Source: Rhabditophanes sp. KR3021
Taxonomy: Eukaryota; Nematoda; Chromadorea; Rhabditida; Alloionematidae
Direction: 5' to 3'
Assembly (NCBI GenBank): GCA_963281155.1
Contig: CAUJLY010000004.1
Location: forward strand, 744,001-808,000
DNA length: 64,000 nucleotides
Positions 1-12,896 of this stretch are shown here, piece after piece (position 1 is the stretch's first letter; each line of letters opens with the position of its first letter). The notes beneath the pieces were generated by a model, which had not been told where the DNA came from, did not search any database, and saw nothing but the letters and a program-made list of their open reading frames with translations. The translations under genes and the position numbers were made by a program.

Positions 1-215
1 ACTTAATCATTATATACATAGAGATATGTATGTGTATCTAGAAAAATGCATGTGTGCAGCTATATAGTAGCAAATGGACTCTGGAGATTACTCTACCAAC
101 AGGGATAAAGTCAAAATTAGTTGGGTCTTGTAGAAAAGAAATGAATCATGTCAAAAATATAATTAAATTGTTAACAGAAAAGAGACGTCTACTGTATAGG
201 GGCAAATCAACATAC

Positions 216-1447
216 TTTGCAAAGTTCACAAGTCCCATTTGGGGAGAATGGACGGGTGGCGGAGGCTGAGTCGATGGCTGGCATGCAGTCGAAGCGATGG
301 AGCATTTTGTTGAAGGTATTGTAGGCATTTACTACTTGGTTGAGTTTGGTGTCGATTTGTTCAAAACATTTCTGGCATTTTGAACCCAAACCAACCAGGC
401 AATCTTTTCCCGAATCTCCCTCTTTCAGATGTTCAATGGCAGACAACATGCCGTGTTTGCTTTTTAATTTGCTCCAATCTAGCCTGAATAATTCAAACAA
501 CTCAACATTCGTCGTTCCATTCGGAAGGTCAGATGAAAAAAGACTTATGTCTCTGATTAATTCCAACCTATCCAAAGGCTCCCTACTGCACAGTTCTTTC
601 GGACATTCCTTCGTCCATATTTGACACATTTTCTATTTAAACAACAATTAATATAACCAAACTCCACTAAACTAACCTGCTGTTCTTTGCCTAGTCGCCT
701 GTGTCTCAAAAACAGCTCCTGCCCATTTATAAATTGTGTAGAGGTTGAAAAGGAAGATTGGGAAGAGACCCTATTATGATTATTGTCATTTATGTCATTT
801 CTATCATAAGTGACTCCTTCAGTATGTACATTACTAATTAAGGAAATGAAGAAAAATGCTTGCCAAAGTAAGGTTAGTGTTTTGATGAGAAGATCAGGCT
901 TGGCAAGCCTTTTGAAAGGCTCTGTTGTGGTAGATTTGATAAGATTGATTTGGGTTTGGAAGATTGATTTTTGTAGAGTATTTTTTGGTTGTTGAATATT
1001 TTCCCGTTTGATTAAAGTTGAGTGGTGATGGTTGATGGCAGACCTTGTTGGGGTCCGTAATCTGCAGCTGTTGTCGGTCAAGCCCGGTTCCTCGTACCAA
1101 GTTTGAGGGCCTTCGTAATGGGGATGATTTAATGGCCGGTTTGATTTGATTTCGCCATCTAAATTTTGATCTACACCCAACCATCTTGCCTCCCCTTCTT
1201 TTTGAGCTAAACAATAAGGTAATGGTGGTGGAGGTTGTTTTGGCATTCGGGAAAGGGCAACTTGTTGAAGTGTTGCGGTAACGCATTCTGTATCAATAAA
1301 ATGAACGTTCTTGATATGAGAGCAATTTTTAAAAGATCTTCCTTCTAAATTTAGTTGTTGATGGTTGGAAATATGTGGTTGAATGGAATCTTTGGCTAAA
1401 AAACCAAACGAGGACCCTACAATTGGTTGTGTAGATGTTGAGGACAA
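216..1447 (-). CDS. Possible NALF/FAM155-like membrane protein, 3' part missing
   Basis: Two exons are visible. Exon 1 runs to a GTTAGT donor after base 677. Exon 2 spans 632 down to 216, in phase 0 at both ends, and finishes at a GTATGT donor, so the gene continues off the left edge. The start is not certain: no in-frame ATG opens the 1447 end, so either a later Met or an upstream exon is used. The protein has a low-complexity N-terminal part, one hydrophobic segment (LLWQAFFFISLISNVHT), then a Cys-rich ectodomain with GSKCQKCFEQ, a Tyr/Phe-spaced helix and RFDC...CELCK. A single membrane segment followed by a Cys-rich ectodomain with a CxxC plus Y/F-rich helix recalls NALF1/2 (NLF-1 in nematodes), which helps assemble the NALCN sodium leak channel in the ER. 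That assignment rests on pattern memory only. It could be another Cys-rich membrane protein. Confidence 0.45.
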
Positions 1448-1599
1448 CAGCTGCAGATCGAAACACTTCTGTGAATATGGAATGACTAACCAATTAGGTC
1501 AGTTAGGTAATCAGTTTTTGAAAGTTCAAAGATACCAGAATTTGGTAATGATTTGTGGTATTTATAGTTTGAATAGGGGCTAAAATAATGATTAATCTC

Positions 1600-4500
1600 C
1601 ATCAAAAGACCCTCGACTTGCCTTCGAACAAAAATAATAATTATTAGATAATATGTATGAGATAATTCTTTTGAAAATAGTTGTTACTATAGCGGTAAAA
1701 ATAGTCCGAAACAAAATGAAAGTTTCCTTATCAATTGCTTTCCCAAAAAGTGGATTAAGATGTGAGTGTAGATGTATTTATGTGTATTTTGTTGTCTATA
1801 TTGTCCGTGGCACACACAGACGCGCCCGCTAGACTTTCTTGAAAGTTTGTCTTTAATCCACTATATATATTTATTTTTTATTAAAGGCAGTGATAAGAGT
1901 GTATTGTAGTGGATAGAAGGCCAACTTTTACCACTTTTATATCCACGTCCTGGTCTACCAAAAATGACCAAAACTGAAAGAACGGCTGTTGTTGAAATGC
2001 AGAAGCTGAGGCACCACCAAAAATACTCAGCATATATGATGAATGTTTTAGTCAATTTCCTTCGCCAATACAAAGGCTAAATATAAGGATGTAGGATCAG
2101 AGACGATTAGTAGTACAATTAGTAGTTTTGAGAATGCTTAATTTCGCCTTTTCCTACACTTCGAACTTAATACTAAGTGGCCTGTTTTTGTAATGATAAT
2201 AAAAAAGGCACAATCGTTCCATGGGAGGAACTTTTTGGTGGCAATTCTCTGAAATATAATAAAATTGTTTGGAAAGATTTAAACTGTAATTAAAATGGAG
2301 TCGCGCGCGTCTCGTCAAATGATGTAATGTCACCAGTAGACACTTCAATTTTAAAACTAATTTCTCCTCAAACCAATTTCTTTTAAAACAAATAATTTAT
2401 TCCTTGATTCAAGAAACAATGAATATGCCACACTATATTGTGTATATGTCTATTAGTTAATAAACAAACAAACCAGGACACTCTCAAATTCTTGGCAAGG
2501 ATATGTAATCGTAGAAGATGTATATTGAAAATGGCACCATCAAATGATGATGCTTCATTTTGACTATTAACAACAAATGCATGTTATGTAGATGGCGTAT
2601 GTAATAATATATATATTATCTTCCACACTATTGCAAATCGACTTACCTAGAGTGTAAAAGTGGAGGATAGTACACTTTTTGTCCAATTAATATGTGATGA
2701 AAAAGAGTAAGGGACAAGCTTCTACCAAATTATTAAAAATCATCGAATGAAGAAAAACTTAATAGTTGTAAACAATTTGAAAAGTGAATTGAAAATTGTA
2801 AAGTGTCAAATAGTTTACCCCTGAACAAAGTAGGACATATATGCATACAAGGCGACAATGTTGTGTTATTATCTACAAGTGTGCCTTTATCAATATTATA
2901 ACGCAATCATTCTCATCATTCCGGCCAACAAAAAAGAAAAAGCATATATTAATGGTGGGCCTGTGTCCAAAAGCTAAAAAGAGGCCTGGTGTGTTGGTTT
3001 TTTTGGTGGTCATAAATAAGGAACCAAAGTAGCTAATACAATATTTGTCTAAATGAGGGTTTTTTAATAGAAAAGAAATGGTGAATTTGAAGATAAAAAA
3101 TTGGCATTCTAACAAAAGTATACATTTTTATATACATTCATATAAATATATTTATTTGTATACAAATTCCCCTTCTATTTCTGAGCCTGTACGCCATTTG
3201 GACAATAAACAAAATGTAAAAAAGAGAAGCATCAGGAAGCGTCTCGAAACGGGAATCATTTTTTGTGATGTACTTTGATATCCACCCTCAATTTAATGAT
3301 ATTAACAAACCAAGCATCTTCATTTGTGAATTATGTATTTTTTAATTTCTCTAAAATCTTTTTTATTCAAAATTTGACACTTTTTTGTGTAGATGTATTG
3401 AATGTGAGCCATGGGCACAAAAAACTTTGATAGAAACAAGAAATAATTGAGTGTAGGCACACATATATACAAATTTGTTTTCTCTCAAAATGTATTGCTT
3501 GTAAATATTGAAAGAAAATAATTTGACAATTGAAAATATTAAAAATACTAAAAGATGACTTCTTACGGCTATTTTGTCGAGTCTAAAAAATGGAACTAAA
3601 TCGAAGGACTAGGCTTTGGAGGTTTGGTAGTTGAATTTGGATTGTAGTGAAATGTAGTACTTTTATGGGAACCTTTCTGAATAAAAATAAGCTTATTCTA
3701 AAGATGGATGGAGTGGTATTATGATGAGAACAGATAAAAATACTTATTAAAATGAATAAAGAGAAATTAGAGGAGTAAATTGGTTAATGAGAATGATTTT
3801 GAAATGTTTCAAGGATGTAAATAAAAGTAAGTACCGAGTATGCACACTTTTATTTATACATAAAAGTATAAGTAATTGCGTAAATAAAAGTATAAAATAA
3901 CATATGTCATCCCCAAAAATATGAACAGATGTTTGATAAAAATAGTTTATATGAAGAAGATATCGAGAAATGAATAAATTGATATGTGTAAAAATTTAAA
4001 GAAATAAGTTAAGACTCTCTTATTTAATGTATTCTTGATATTGGCTACTACTTTTTACTACTTTTATGGTGGTGAATAAAGAAGGCAACAGTAATTTGTG
4101 TGTTGCGGGTCTCGAACGACAAAATATAAGTGATAGGGAAAAGTGTTGCAAGTAGAAGCTAAAATTTGTCTTTAAAAGTGCTTATCCTTAAGATAAGATA
4201 AATTTATTTGTTAAGCACATGCCTTTTCATTCCTATATGTGATGTTTATAATTTTTTGTGATTTAATAATAACATCAAAAAAGAGACATTTTCGCAACCC
4301 CTAAATAAAGGAAAGGTTAAAGAATTGTGGGAATAGGATTAATTCTGATTGGGTAAGTGGTTTACAAAACTTTTATCCTTTCACATTTACACATCAATGA
4401 TGCTTCAAAACTCCTTAATTTAAGGATAAGCTTTTTTCATAACAAAATAAACTGCTTTTAACTATTTAACTGTGTTTAACTACATTTTAATAAAATTATT

Positions 4501-7500
4501 TTAAACACACTCCTAGGATATGGTAAAGTTAATTAAAGTGTTTGAATAATTTATTATACTTCCAAAATAAATCTCTACTACCATTAATCTTGGCACCCCA
4601 TCAAAAGACAAAACCTCCACGAATTCATTTTTATCAAATATTACAAATTAAATACTAAAAAGTAAAAAGTAAAAACGGCCAAATAAAATAATGACAAATA
4701 AGAAAAGATGATAAGATTGTTGATATATAATGAGTGAAAATAATTTTAAATTGTTTACAAAAAAGGAACTTATTAATTTGGAGTTAGGAAATGACTTTAA
4801 TATTAAAAACAAAAATACTCTCAAAATGATGATACATCTATCTATGGCCATTAATTTATTTATAATTAAGGAACAAAACTTTTCCAACTCAAATATTAAC
4901 TCAAATATTTGGTCTGTATAATTCGTCACAAAAATATCAATGAATAAAGCTTTATATTATACATTAAATACCATTCACAACACTCTTTACTTGCTTTATA
5001 AAATGATAAAGCAAGAAATAGAATGAGGATAATGGAGATATGAGATGTTTGCAGAAATATTGAAATAAAAGAAAACAAGAGCAAGTCCTTTTCGTTTCCA
5101 TACTCATTCATCCCAACCCGGCCAAACAGGCTCACTTTTTCTCCCCAATTCTGGCCATATAAAGCCAAAAAGAAAGGCTAAAATATATAGAGAAGCTATC
5201 TAATAGTAGGCGTTTCATATACTTTTCCCTTATTTGACCAACCAATACATCAAAAGATATCTTTTAATGAACCGAACATGAAAACAATTTGCCACGAACA
5301 ATTAAAAGTATTATTGACACGAAATCATACGTTACATCCAATATTATGCATCCTAACCCTAATAATTCCTTGCCAGAAAAGACACGTAAATATGTAGATA
5401 GTCAAATAAAACAAATTGGGAATAATATTGTATTTTAGTAGTTAATATGACGTCCACTCAATCTATTAATCTTTTTATCTTTCTTGGATATTTTGGTCAA
5501 GTAAGACAGACTTTTTGTAGGGATATACATTTAGTTAAAAAGAGGACCATTTCAAAATTAAAATGCCCTAAGTAAACATGCAATCCAAAAGAATAGCCAT
5601 TCTACTGGCAAAAATGGTCTCATACTTATAGAAGCAGCCTTAATATTAGCTGTCCTGACATTAATTGTGCAGTTGGATATTTATTTAAAATTATTTGCAA
5701 TTATTTTAAAGTTCATTAATATTAATTAGGATTTACAATTTAAATGTAAAGAGTTTGGTTTGAAGAAAAGAAATGAATAAGCAATGTATAAGTATATTTA
5801 TTTATACTTTCTCCTAATAACACTGATATCATTATTTTATTTTTACATTTACTTACTTATTTTAATGAGACACTAAAATGTTAAAAGTTTCCGAATTCAG
5901 ATAAGTAATAATAAGAGATCCTATAGTAGTCTTAAGGTCTTCTTGCGGTAACTTTGTGTTATGAAAGTGCAATGATTGCTGTTTAAGCAAACATTTGGTG
6001 TGGTCGTTTTTTACCCCCAAAACTCACTTGCAAATAGACTTTTGTTAGCAAAAGCAAATTCAAAAAAGTGGCGAAACACGCTTTTATAATATGAAAAGGG
6101 AAATGTCTTTTTTGAAATAGTATATTTAAATAAATATATATATGTACATACTACTTTTATTCTTATGACATAAATAGTTATAACAATAATAATACAATAT
6201 CCAATCTCTACAAATATCAAATGTACTATAAATATACTGAAATGGATGTTTTACAATATGCCACATCTAGGTATTAAATAATCATCAGATTTTAAATTAA
6301 TTAACTTTGTAATGAAAAAGAATCTCGACATTATTTGACTACTTTGTATGTTTAAGGGAAAAATATTTTAAAATAAAGTTGGGTTTTGGAAAGTAATTTC
6401 GAGCTAATTTGTATATGAAAAAGTTAGGAAGAACAATATTGTAGGGAAGAAGATACGAAGGAGCAACACGTCGTCCACACAACCACTAATAAAAGCTATT
6501 TGAAAGTCCCAAATTGGCACTTTGCTTCAATCCACCAATAGGTATGTAGGGTTTTGTTATTTAGAAGACACGATGATGGAGAATGAAAAGGAAGTTTTGG
6601 GGGTTGCAATGAAAGTAGAGCCTGTCTTTTACTAATGCAAGAAGTCTGGGGACTCTCTTCCTTAACTTTTTCCAAGTATACAAATACAGGCTAAAACGAG
6701 TCGACGGTTGTGACCAAAGAAATAATTCTCTGGAGACGACAAAGTAAAGTATAGATTAAATAAACTTTATCTGAAGACTCCTTTATCAACACCCTCACAT
6801 TTTTGAATTAAAAAGAGGAGAAAAGAAGTTAGGAGAATTAGGAGAGATTGAATGGATGTGTGTGTTAAATATATTATTTTTGCTCATTTTTTAAACCTAC
6901 GATACATTATGTATATAATAATAATTTAGTGGCCATCAAAGGGCCTCTGAAATAAATGATGACCATAATAGTTATGAATATGATAAGAAGGACATCATCA
7001 CCATCATCTTCATTTTGAGTTGGTAGTAATGGTGATAGATAGTTTATTTTAATGACATTAAAAACAAAATTAAACAAACAAAATGGGGAAGTTTGTACGC
7101 GGCACCAGACACGGTTGTTTTATTACTTCAAACACAATTTAAAATACATGTATGGCATTTTGTCCATTTCTTCTATTTTGGTTTTGTATGGGTCCTTAAG
7201 AGGGTCAGGAAATGAAAATAGCTACCGGCAAGAGTCTTTTCTTAAATGTTGATGGATGCGTAGAGATGATTTTAAATTTGGCAATGACATCTAACTACTC
7301 ACTGATTAGCTTTAAATTCAATTAACAGCCAAAAGGAGACGACCCATCTTTGTAACAAAGTAAAAAGGACATTGGTATAGACTCATTTAAAATATAAAGA
7401 AAACAATTAAGATGGCGAGGTTTGGCATTGTGTAAATAGTTTAAATAAGCCTTGCCAACCAATCCAAGAGACTGTTGCATTAAATGAGGATGGTGGTCGC

Positions 7501-7900
7501 GATCCTTCCCAACTAATATCATCAAATTGGTTCTTTCTTAATGATTCACATAAAAAATGGCTGTTTCAACATTTGACAAATGAATTTTAAAACTAAAAAG
7601 ACAATTTCCTTAATTGCTAATGGACTTGGGCTGTATAAAAACCCAATTCTCAAATGCTTTTTAAGATTTTAATAAAGGTAGATTGAAGTTAATGGTATTA
7701 TGTTTGCTTAATAATGACGTCATTCTCTATAACATTTCCTTAATAGTTAAAAGATTTTCTAATTACTGCAACATTACTACAACGTTTTTGGAAAACTACT
7801 TACAAAGGTTGTCTAATGAGTCGGAAAGAATCTTTTTAATGGTTAAAATAAATAAGAATACAACTTATTAGTATGGGTGAATTTATTAAAATTGAGCAAT
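1600..7900. other. Long AT-rich non-coding stretch
   Basis: I see no convincing gene in these 6.3 kb. The open frames are short, A/T-driven and mostly hydrophobic or lysine-rich. One 50-codon minus-strand frame starting at ATG 2033 looks somewhat protein-like (MLSIFGGASASA...) but has no supporting signal. A small perfect inverted repeat, ACTTTTAT/ATAAAAGT with a 6-base loop, lies at 3846-3867. The stretch may hold 5' exons and regulatory DNA of the gene to its left. Confidence 0.5.
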
Positions 7901-7903
7901 AAT

Positions 7904-8744
7904 TTATTTCAAATAAGACAATGACGAATCATCTGACTCGAATTCTTCTGTGCTTTCGGGATTCGATTCTTTGGTAGCTATTGGGACTTGTAACTTGTGG
8001 TGGCAATCTTTCAAACGCACATCTATTTCGGCGATAAGTGACTTAATTTGGGAAGTATCCCTCTGAAAAGTAATTAAAACGCATTGCTTTTGTGGGAATA
8101 CTTACTCGGTTATTGCTGTGATGGTAGGTAAAGGCAGCTGGCATGGCTAAGCCACGTGGAGCTCCTTTGGTTTGTTGAGAACTTTCGATGAAAGTCCATC
8201 TTCTTTTGGGATTAAAATTGGGCATGTTAAAGACGGGATACGATCGAACACTACCGCTATTATTGCTGCTAGATGAATTTTCTTGAACGTGATGAGCTGA
8301 ACTAATGTGGCGGTAAGAAACATCCTGAGTTATTCGGGACATTGTGTCACTGGGATCACCTTCGGTAATACTTACTCTGTGAAGTAATAATTCTTCAGGA
8401 AATTTAACAGTATAATCAGTATTATCATTCTTCGAATCCATCACCAGCTTGTTTTCTTTACAATAATCATGTTCATATGCTTCAGTTTGAGTAGATTTGT
8501 TTGTTAAAACTAATTGTCTCTGGATTTCATGAATCAACTCATCTACTCTTCTTCTCTTTCCAAAAGGCATTATTTCACGGATATTTACAAATGAAGCTTT
8601 GGCACTAGTTTCATCTTCTACAATTACAGTCTTTTTAGCTGCCTTTTCACGCTTCTTTTTGCTTTTATTTCGATTCCATATTTTGATCATATCAATGAAA
8701 TTAAGTCTAGCCTTGAGATTAGTTCCTGACAATCCTAATTCCAT
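7904..8744 (-). CDS. Unknown two-exon nuclear-type protein
   Basis: ATG at 8744. Exon 1 is 8744-8106, the 43 bp GT-AG intron is 8105-8063, and exon 2 is 8062-7904, ending in TAA. The splice is phase 0 and the product is about 266 residues. The N-terminal third is basic (NRNKSKKKREKAAKK and GKRRR, which look like nuclear localisation signals). The middle is polar and Ser-rich (SSSSNNSGS), and the C-terminus is acidic (STEEFESDDSS). There is no signal peptide, membrane segment or recognisable domain. The gene is convergent with the decayed plus-strand relic that begins near 8930. Function is not known to me. The clean splice and balanced composition make it a probable real gene. Confidence 0.65.
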
Positions 8745-8929
8745 CCCACCTTAAACATCTCTACATTAATATTTAACCAAATTTTTATATTTAATCTGTA
8801 TTTTATAAGGTCTTAAATGGACCTTTTTAAAATTAGCCTAAATGTCTTGAAGAATAACTAGAAAATAAAACTTCATTTTGCAGCATCTTCAATGCTTTTT
8901 TGATTACTTTATAATTTGCTTCGTTCAAA

Positions 8930-10370
8930 ATGAAGCGAAAAAACAACACTGACTCAAACAAATGTCCAAGAAAGGTTACAAAAATTGGCGAAGATTCTAG
9001 TCTATCGAGAGACACATCAAGTGATCAGGAAGAAATAGAAGCTAGTTTAGTCAAATCACTCTCAATTAAATGCAAATAATTAGGTGAGGAAAGTATGCTC
9101 AGCCATCAAATGACCCCCTTATCTACAGCGACCAAGAAAAGCCACTTACAACGGTTGAGAAGATTAGTATTTGAGGTCGAGAATATCATGATTTCCTGGA
9201 TACTTTGACGATAAGAAAACAAAGTATTCCAATAAAATGGCTGCTCGTGTACATGATGCTTTTTCGAAAGCATTGCTAAGTTTGGAGTTCTTCAGTCTGA
9301 TTACGGTAAGTTAATGTTGGGCGAAGACATGGTATGGATAGCTTCAAGCAGAATAGGCGAAAAAGGTTTTCAACGTTTACGCGGTGCCACTCCTTGTCGT
9401 CATATTGGACTTATTTTGAAGTATATTGGGATGAAATAACTCGAGAAAATGTGAACCAAAGATTAGTTGAATGGCTGGGACTATTTGTGTTAATTTAAGA
9501 GGTTAGCGCTAAACCGCCAGTTGATGGAATTGATAATTACCTCAAGAAATGTGGAAACTACACAATCCTTTCATTTGTGGCATGGAGTACAAATTTACCA
9601 GAAGTTCCGGTAAATCAAGGTGTAACTGAAAATTATGAGACTGTTCAAAAGGTTTCGGTAGAACTAGACTAAAGTATAAATGGTCTCTTTTTAAACACTT
9701 TTATTTAAATATGAAAGTGATGTATGGATTTGTGATAGTGTATATGAAGTGGGAAAGGTTGGATTTACTAAATTCGTTCCTAATCAATGGGGGTACTTGC
9801 AAATGCTCAGGGTGATTGTGATGGCGTTAGAAAACCAGGATTGTGGACAATTGAAAAATATATGTGCACAAATCTGCAAAAGGATCTTAGTTACAAGAAC
9901 AATTTTGAGCTCTGGAACAATCTGATGGCTGAGTTAAGATTTGCTAAAGTCCGTGATTTCGTTAAGGAAGATGGACAGTATTCCTATGTGTTGTTAGATA
10001 TTGGAGAGTGTTGATTATAAGGCCCTTTCTTATAATGACGTTGTCAGTCATATATTTTATGCAGGTGTTAGCGGTGACAAGGAAGGGCGAGTACTGCAAG
10101 ATCCCAAGCGAATTGAAGCAAGTTTAAAAGGAATTCCCTAAACCCTAAAGATACTATGATATTTGGCTGAAGAAGGAAGTTGTTTCTGTTTACCTTTCCC
10201 ACAAGCATGTTAATGAAGTTTTTAAATTGAGACGCAAAAATGATAACCAATTCAGATAGTAGGAGACAGTCACGCGAAATAACGTGCTTAGGACATCTAT
10301 CTATCGTCACTGAAGTTACTAAGCTGGCCCTTCACAGATTAGATCAATCTCCTAATTATATTGCTTTCTA
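8930..10370 (+). pseudogene. Decayed intronless coding relic of unknown family
   Basis: A run of protein-like segments in shifting plus-strand frames, broken by several stops and indels. It opens with a 49-codon frame (MKRKNNTDSNKCPRK, stop near 9079). Protein-like pieces then follow around 9090-9230, 9250-9440 (LMLGEDMVWIASSRIGEKG), 9510-9670 (AKPPVDGIDNYLKKC), 9787-10014 (an intact 75-codon frame with GVRKPGLWTIEKYMCT) and 10150-10259 (EVVSVYLSHKHVNEVFKLRR). Together they suggest a single protein of roughly 400 or more residues with no introns. I do not recognise it. It could be a retro-copied host gene or an integrated virus or element gene. It ends about 50 bases before the convergent K+ channel stop codon. 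Confidence 0.5.
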
Positions 10371-10415
10371 ATTTATGATTTTATATAATTTTATGCCCGT
10401 TCCCAATAATAGTTT

Positions 10416-12134
10416 TCAATTTGTTCTGTAATTTTTTATAAAACCTGTATACTCTTCCATAATAGCCAATAAGATCTCTTCGACGAACTCCTCAAGTTTA
10501 AGTTGACAAACATTAATACACATCGAAACCAAAGACAGCCCTATAATAATAAACCCAAAAATCACAAGCATATCTTCACTCTTCGTAATTGTCACATCCC
10601 CGTATCCAATCGTTGTCAAACTACAAAAAACAAACCAAAAAGACTTAAAATAATCCCAATCCTTTTCAAATTTTAAAAAAATGGCTGCACACAAAAACAT
10701 CCATCCAAAAGCAATTAATATAGCCACAATTACAGGCATCCCCGTATCTCGATCTTTATTCAAAATTCTACTCTTATACTTTGCACCATCCTTAAACCCC
10801 AACACAGATTCCATCAAATATATCGTCATATCCCAGCAATATTCTAAACCAAAGAGAAAATACCTTCCTAATTTATGCAAAATCAGCAAAACTAGAGGAA
10901 TTCCTACTACTGCGTACACCTAAAAAAGTAACATATTATATTCTTATTTATTGATTTTATATTTTAATGTTATTGCTTCATAGAAGTGCTTCTTGAAAGA
11001 AAGGCAATTTAGTTTTGATTTGATAAACCTAATATATCGGTCATTGTATCTCAACAAACTGGTTTAGTTACTCCAGTAGACTTCTTATAATTTACTTACC
11101 ATCACGGCTAATCTACCTAGATTTGATTTAGGGACGACTGACCCATATCCAATAGTACTATAAGTAGTCACAGCTAAGAACATCGAGTTCCAGAAAGTAA
11201 AAGTTGGCGTTAGGATATGGTGTAGACCAGTCCATTTATGAAATAATTCAATTGCTTCATTTAAACGAAGCTCGGTTTTGTTGATGTGATCTTGTTCAAG
11301 TGTCATTTCCCAACATCTTTCACTTAATTGTTTGGTATAATTTTTTAGAACAAATATTGGTCCATTTGGACTGAGGAAATGACCTTCAAAATTAGGTTCT
11401 GGATGTAGTGGATGCAACAAAGTAGATTTATATGTTTCTTGATCCGACAAAAAATAGCACTCCAAAGTATAGAAGTAAACTTTTTGGTTTATTAATAACA
11501 TTGCCTCTCTCCTATATTTATTCATGACATTGTGGAAGACTGTTCCATTGACTGATCTTCTTCTCAAGTCTTGAACTTTATGCTTAATTAAAATGAGTAA
11601 TTTTAGAATTTCATGCTGTTCATTTATCATATAATTTTTCTTTTCAATTAAATTTTGAGCCTCTGGTCCTGACTCGATGTAATAAAAGAGAGCGCCACCT
11701 GCGAAGGAGTATAACAAGAGAATTAGTATAGGAATGAAGTATTTTAAACGGGAACGTTCATAGAAAATTTGAACATATAAAGTTAACTGCTTTAGGATTC
11801 TTTTGCGCCATGACATTTTTTTCTTTTTAGCAAATAAAGACTTTCCATCGGTCCATGCATCCATTACACATGATGGAATCAAAAGTTGTGAGACAGATTC
11901 AAGTTCTGCTTTTTTGAGAGTCTCTTCTTCAGCTTCAGCTAAACTTTCCCTTACTTTTAAAATACAATTGATAAATAAATGCTCAGAAACATCCTTTAAT
12001 TGACTAATAGCCGAGAAAGTATCATAGGAGCTTAGTCTGCGATTAGGTCTTTTTGGCACACTAGGAAATTGATGTACTTTATGAGTTCTAACTTTGTCAG
12101 GAAGGGAAGAAAGTTTCCCAGTAGTCTTTGTCAT
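10416..12134 (-). CDS. Two-pore-domain potassium channel (TWIK/K2P family)
   Basis: Exons are 12134-11100 and 10919-10416, with a 180 bp intron and phase 0, giving about 512 residues. The first ATG in the frame is at 12134. A cytosolic N-terminus of about 125 residues leads to TM1 (YFIPILILLLYSFAGGALFYY), a long extracellular cap, pore 1 with selectivity filter TTYSTIGYGSV, then TM2. The splice joins GRLAVM to VYAVVGIPLVLL, the conserved start of the linker helix. TM3 (VIVAILIAFGWMFLCAAIF), pore 2 (SLTTIGYGDV) and TM4 follow, with a short cytosolic tail. K2P channels dimerise to form background K+ leak pores in the plasma membrane. Nematodes carry many members, so I give no orthologue. The small secreted-protein gene lies 197 bp upstream on the same strand. 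Confidence 0.93.
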
Positions 12135-12330
12135 TACAAAATACACTTTACACTATACAGATTTTTTATTAGTAAAAATAATATCAATAACCACAACAAG
12201 GAATGGCCAAAATAAAAAAGATGAGTTTAATTTTAGGGTTAAAGGGAGAGTGACAATCTGGTGTAATAATCAAATTATTAATTAAATCTTATCAAAGAAG
12301 AGATTCCTCTTCTTGTAATGGTAACAATAA

Positions 12331-12896
12331 TTAGAAGATGAATACCAAAAGGACAATAATGAATATTGTGAATGGAACTAGGGTGGCACTTAAAGATGAA
12401 TTAGAGGCTTGAAAAGCTTGGGCTGAACGTTTGATTTCGATGGATTGTTTGGTTAGTTCATCTATTGTGCAGCTTGTTGTGATGTTGAAGGATCCTGAGT
12501 GGGAAAGTTCGCCTTGTTGAGACATACCAGTCCCAGTTAACTGAAATTATTTATGCATTACATTTTTGGTTACGTACATATGTTGGCATTTATTGGTTTG
12601 ATTTATTACATATCATTACTTACCCCACACACGCCATTACTGCTAAAAGGTAGATAATCGAGGTAATCTGTGATTAGCCACTCAAATTGATCCAAACATC
12701 CTGAATATTTTCCCTTTAACTCCTTTTCACCTAACCATGAGCCAGTAAAATTAGTGCATCTGTCACATGTAACTTCAGTATCATAGACAGAAGAATAAAA
12801 TTTGTTTCCAACATAAAGTGAAAAGGAAGAAGTACAATTACTAACGTCTCCCTTAACAAACAAAGGCAATAAAAAAGCAAGAACCTTGAACATCAT
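12331..12896 (-). CDS. Small secreted, probably GPI- or tail-anchored Cys protein
   Basis: Exons are 12896-12624 (ATGATG start) and 12540-12331. The 83 bp intron has a GTAAGT donor and the junction is phase 0, giving 160 residues. A signal peptide is clear (MMFKVLAFLLPLFVKGD). The mature part has about seven cysteines, including CDRC, and several N-glycosylation sequons (NCT, NFT, NIT, NSS). The protein ends in a hydrophobic run (VPFTIFIIVLLVFIF) directly before the stop, preceded by small Ser/Ala residues, as expected for GPI attachment. A C-terminal membrane anchor is the alternative. I do not recognise the family. It lies upstream of the K+ channel in the same orientation, close enough to be an operon pair, but nothing proves that. 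Confidence 0.75.

Noticed and set aside
1884..2033. 50-codon minus ORF (MLSIFGGASASA...)
   Set aside because: It is protein-like, but two other frames over the same bases are also open, there are no clear splice sites or signal peptide, and it is short.
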